From positions 1 through 8,023 of the forward strand of contig PWEU01000080.1 in assembly GCA_003554005.1 (NCBI GenBank): 8,023 bases of DNA, written 5' to 3'. Shown here one piece after another: positions 6,419 through 8,023 of this stretch (position 1 is the stretch's first letter; each line of letters opens with the position of its first letter). The DNA is from Nitriliruptoraceae bacterium (GTDB lineage Bacteria; Actinomycetota; Nitriliruptoria; Nitriliruptorales; Nitriliruptoraceae). The translations under genes were made by a program, and so were the position numbers. Below the pieces are notes generated by a model, which did no database searches, was not told the origin of the DNA, and saw only the letters and a list, made by a program, of their open reading frames with translations.

Positions 6419-7417
6419 GTGGCTGCTCAGTCCAAGAAGTCCAAGCCCGGCGCCGCGCGTGGTGGCTCCAGGTTCGAGCGTCGTACCGCCCGCAACCGCA
6501 AGATCATCTTCCTCATGGCCGGCCTGATGTTCCTGTCGGTGGTCGGGGCGGCCCTGGCCGGGCTGATCGGCGATGGCGGCCGGGCGCCGTCGCCCGAGAT
6601 CGACGACCAGGGGCTCGACGAGGACGCCTTCGCGGCGCCCGAGGAACCCCAGGAGCCGGAGGAGACCGTCGGCCCCTGCGGCGAGACCCCGGACGACGTC
6701 CCCGAGGTCACCAGCGCCATCTACGACGCGCCCTTCGACCTCACGATCGATGAGACCGCGACCCACACGGCCACCTTCGCCACCACCTGCGGCGACATCG
6801 TGGTCGAGCTGGCGACGGCGGATGCCCCGATCGCGGTCAACAACCTCGTCAACCTGGCCGAGGAGGGCTACTACGACGGGGTCATCTTCCACCGGGTGAC
6901 CGAGGCCCCTCCGGTGATCCAGGGCGGCGACCCGGCCGGGACCGGTTGTGGCCGGGAGGACTGCAGCGTCGACAGCGTCGATGAGCCGTCCTTCCCCGGC
7001 TACACGATCGAGGACGAGCTCGCCGGTGCCGAGGTCATGGGGGAGCGGCTCGCGGAGGATCTCCTGCCGCAGCTGCGCGCCGAGCTCGACGAGCTCATCG
7101 AGGCCGGGGTGGACCCCGAGGATCTCGGGCTCCCGGCGGAGCCGACCGATGAGGACCTGCTCGCGCTGATCCCGGGTGGCTACGAGCGGGGCACGGTCGC
7201 GATGGCCAACGCCGGCCCCGACACCGCCGGCTCGCAGTTCTTCATCGTCTGGGAGGACACGCCGCTGCCGCCGCTCTACACGATCGTCGGCACCGTGAGC
7301 GAGGGCATGGACGTGGTCGACGACATCGCGGCGTCACCGACCCAGGTCGCCTCCGAGACCCCCGAGCGACCCTACGAGCCGGTCGTGATCCGGGCGGTCA
7401 CGGTCGAGGTCCGGTGA
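6419..7417 (+). CDS. Membrane-anchored cyclophilin-type peptidylprolyl isomerase with acidic insertion
   Basis: A 332-residue protein predicted to catalyse cis-trans isomerisation of Xaa-Pro bonds outside the cytoplasmic membrane. Seen in order: a Lys/Arg-rich N-terminus (1-28), one membrane segment (about 29-50), an acidic, Pro-rich linker (about 52-110) and a cyclophilin domain (about 118-331). Positive-inside topology puts the domain outside, as in M. tuberculosis PpiB. The catalytic Arg is R159 in IFHR; QGGDP and SQFF (S272-F275) are present. The segment after R159 reads VTEAPPVIQGGD, one residue longer than usual and without the hydrophobic-pocket Phe. Between the DEL motif and YERGTVAMANAG lies a 53-residue stretch (202-254) where the next gene has 7 residues. 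Four cysteines (C87, C124, C177, C182) are all extracytoplasmic and could form disulfides. The N-terminus has no lipobox. The paralogue follows 94 nt downstream. Confidence 0.92.
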   Translation: MAAQSKKSKPGAARGGSRFERRTARNRKIIFLMAGLMFLSVVGAALAGLIGDGGRAPSPEIDDQGLDEDAFAAPEEPQEPEETVGPCGETPDDVPEVTSAIYDAPFDLTIDETATHTATFATTCGDIVVELATADAPIAVNNLVNLAEEGYYDGVIFHRVTEAPPVIQGGDPAGTGCGREDCSVDSVDEPSFPGYTIEDELAGAEVMGERLAEDLLPQLRAELDELIEAGVDPEDLGLPAEPTDEDLLALIPGGYERGTVAMANAGPDTAGSQFFIVWEDTPLPPLYTIVGTVSEGMDVVDDIAASPTQVASETPERPYEPVVIRAVTVEVR

Positions 7418-7434
7418 GCTCGCCACCTCGCGCC

Positions 7435-7440
7435 TACCCT
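7435..7440 (+). promoter_or_regulatory. Putative -10 element TACCCT for the second cyclophilin
   Basis: TACCCT lies in the 94-nt gap between the two cyclophilin genes, 71 nt before the GTG at 7512. It matches the recurrent hexamer of the window. The longer leader holds an inverted repeat and a short tandem repeat. Confidence 0.45.
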
Positions 7441-7459
7441 GCGCGTGTGTGACACGTGC
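7441..7459. repeat. Short imperfect inverted repeat just after the putative -10
   Basis: The arms gcgcgtgt (7441-7448) and acacgtgc (7452-7459) enclose gtg. They match except for one position, which would be a G-U pair in RNA, giving an 8-bp stem. It directly abuts TACCCT and so would span the expected transcription start. That placement suits a repressor site better than a terminator, but it may be chance. Confidence 0.35.
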
Positions 7460-7464
7460 ACGAG

Positions 7465-7500
7465 CCCGACATCCCCACACCCGACATCCCCACACCCGAC
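7465..7500 (+). repeat. 15-bp direct tandem repeat, 2.4 copies, in the cyclophilin leader
   Basis: The unit cccgacatccccaca occurs exactly at 7465-7479 and 7480-7494, followed by a partial copy cccgac (7495-7500). It ends directly at the AAGGA ribosome binding site. The stretch is C-rich and G-poor, so it is probably unstructured in RNA. It may be simple replication slippage. Confidence 0.9.
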
Positions 7501-7505
7501 AAGGA
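7501..7505 (+). promoter_or_regulatory. Shine-Dalgarno AAGGA supporting GTG start at 7512
   Basis: AAGGA lies 6 nt before GTG 7512, a normal spacing. The encoded N-terminus then runs straight into a cyclophilin domain, so the start is well supported. Confidence 0.7.
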
Positions 7506-7511
7506 CCCCCC

Positions 7512-8023
7512 GTGGCCCAGCAGTGGAGCTCCCCGCCCAGCCTGACGATCGACCCCTCGACGTCGTATGCGGCGACCATCCGGACCAACAAGGGCGACAT
7601 CGTCGCCGAGCTGTTCGCCGACGAGTCGCCCCAGACGGTGAACAACTTCGTGTTCCTCGCCCGTGAGGGCTTCTACGACGGGGTGATCTTCCACCGGGTC
7701 ATCTCCGGCTTCATGATCCAGGGTGGCGACCCGACCGGGACCGGGACGGGCGGCCCCGGCTACCGGTTCCGTGACGAGCTCGAGGCTGCGGCCAAGCACG
7801 GCTACGACCGCGGGACGCTGGCGATGGCCAACGCGGGGCCGAACACCAACGGCTCCCAGTTCTTCATCACCCACGTGGACGCGCCGCTGCCGCCGGCCTA
7901 CGCCGTGTTCGGTCGGACGACCGCCGGTCAGGACGTGGTCGACGCGATCGCGGGCGTGCCGACCGGCCCGGGCGACAAGCCGGTGGAGGACGTCGTCATC
8001 GAGGCGATCGAGATCGCCGAGGC
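7512..8023 (+). CDS. Cyclophilin-type peptidylprolyl isomerase, cytoplasmic, 3'-truncated by window edge
   Basis: The frame is open from GTG 7512 to the edge, giving 170 full codons and no stop. The protein begins MAQQWSSPPSLTIDPSTSYA and is nearly all cyclophilin domain, so it is probably a cytoplasmic single-domain isomerase assisting protein folding. Catalytic and pocket residues are visible: R62 in IFHR, F67 and Q70 in GFMIQGGDP, and F118 in SQFFIT. The segment LPPAYAVFG stands where human cyclophilin A has its Trp-containing loop, so cyclosporin binding may be weak (inference). Single-domain family members are about 170-180 residues, so the domain is almost complete and only a few codons should lie beyond the window. 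No signal peptide or membrane segment is seen. It is a clear tandem paralogue of the membrane-anchored cyclophilin just upstream, sharing VNN, DGVIFHRV, MANAGP, GSQFFI and a D-x-PLPP-x-Y segment. Confidence 0.93.
   Translation, partial: MAQQWSSPPSLTIDPSTSYAATIRTNKGDIVAELFADESPQTVNNFVFLAREGFYDGVIFHRVISGFMIQGGDPTGTGTGGPGYRFRDELEAAAKHGYDRGTLAMANAGPNTNGSQFFITHVDAPLPPAYAVFGRTTAGQDVVDAIAGVPTGPGDKPVEDVVIEAIEIAE

Noticed and set aside
7453..7458. CACGTG as a specific regulator site
   Set aside because: A single 6-bp palindrome within a longer inverted repeat, with no known matching regulator in such bacteria and no second copy seen.
1..8023. Mobile element, CRISPR array, tRNA/rRNA or biosynthetic or defence cluster
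   Set aside because: No transposase, integrase, spaced direct repeats, cloverleaf or relevant gene family was seen. All genes fit chromosomal housekeeping functions with uniform base composition.

Overview
The window is GC-rich DNA, densely coded, with every supported gene on the + strand. GTG starts are frequent, gaps are short, and third codon positions are almost all G or C. Together with the actinobacterial style of the PNPase, the M16 peptidase just after pnp, the small zinc-ribbon protein and the membrane-anchored cyclophilin, this points to a high-GC actinobacterium. A deep-branching lineage is possible, but I cannot fix the genus.

Layout from left to right: (1) The 3' part of pnp, 1-2091, is cut off at its 5' end and has a long R/G/D/S-rich tail. 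A strong GC hairpin with a UUCG loop follows it. (2) An M16 zinc peptidase, 2215-3480, is followed after 2 nt by a metallo-beta-lactamase-fold hydrolase, 3483-4307. (3) A 594-residue protein made of two complete 3-hydroxyacyl-CoA dehydrogenase modules, 4357-6141, is followed after 4 nt by a small zinc-ribbon protein, 6146-6376. (4) A membrane-anchored, extracytoplasmic cyclophilin-type peptidylprolyl isomerase, 6419-7417, has an acidic insertion. (5) A second, compact cytoplasmic cyclophilin begins at 7512 and runs off the right edge.

Spacing and signals suggest separate transcription units: pnp; M16 plus MBL; the double dehydrogenase plus zinc ribbon; and each cyclophilin with its own promoter or at least its own leader. 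A hexamer of the form TA(G/C)(G/C)CT lies 42, 46, 44 and 71 nt before the four genes that follow a real gap. It is absent before the two tightly coupled genes. By eye I found it nowhere else on the + strand.

Most of the window is housekeeping: RNA turnover, proteolysis, CoA-ester oxidoreduction and protein folding. I see no mobile element, CRISPR array, tRNA or rRNA, and no new defence or biosynthetic system. The most interesting points are the double dehydrogenase, whose halves carry different cofactor-binding signatures (NAD-like then NADP-like), and a perfect 9-bp inverted repeat whose loop holds both a stop codon and a putative -10 element. No stretch over 300 bases lacks a gene.
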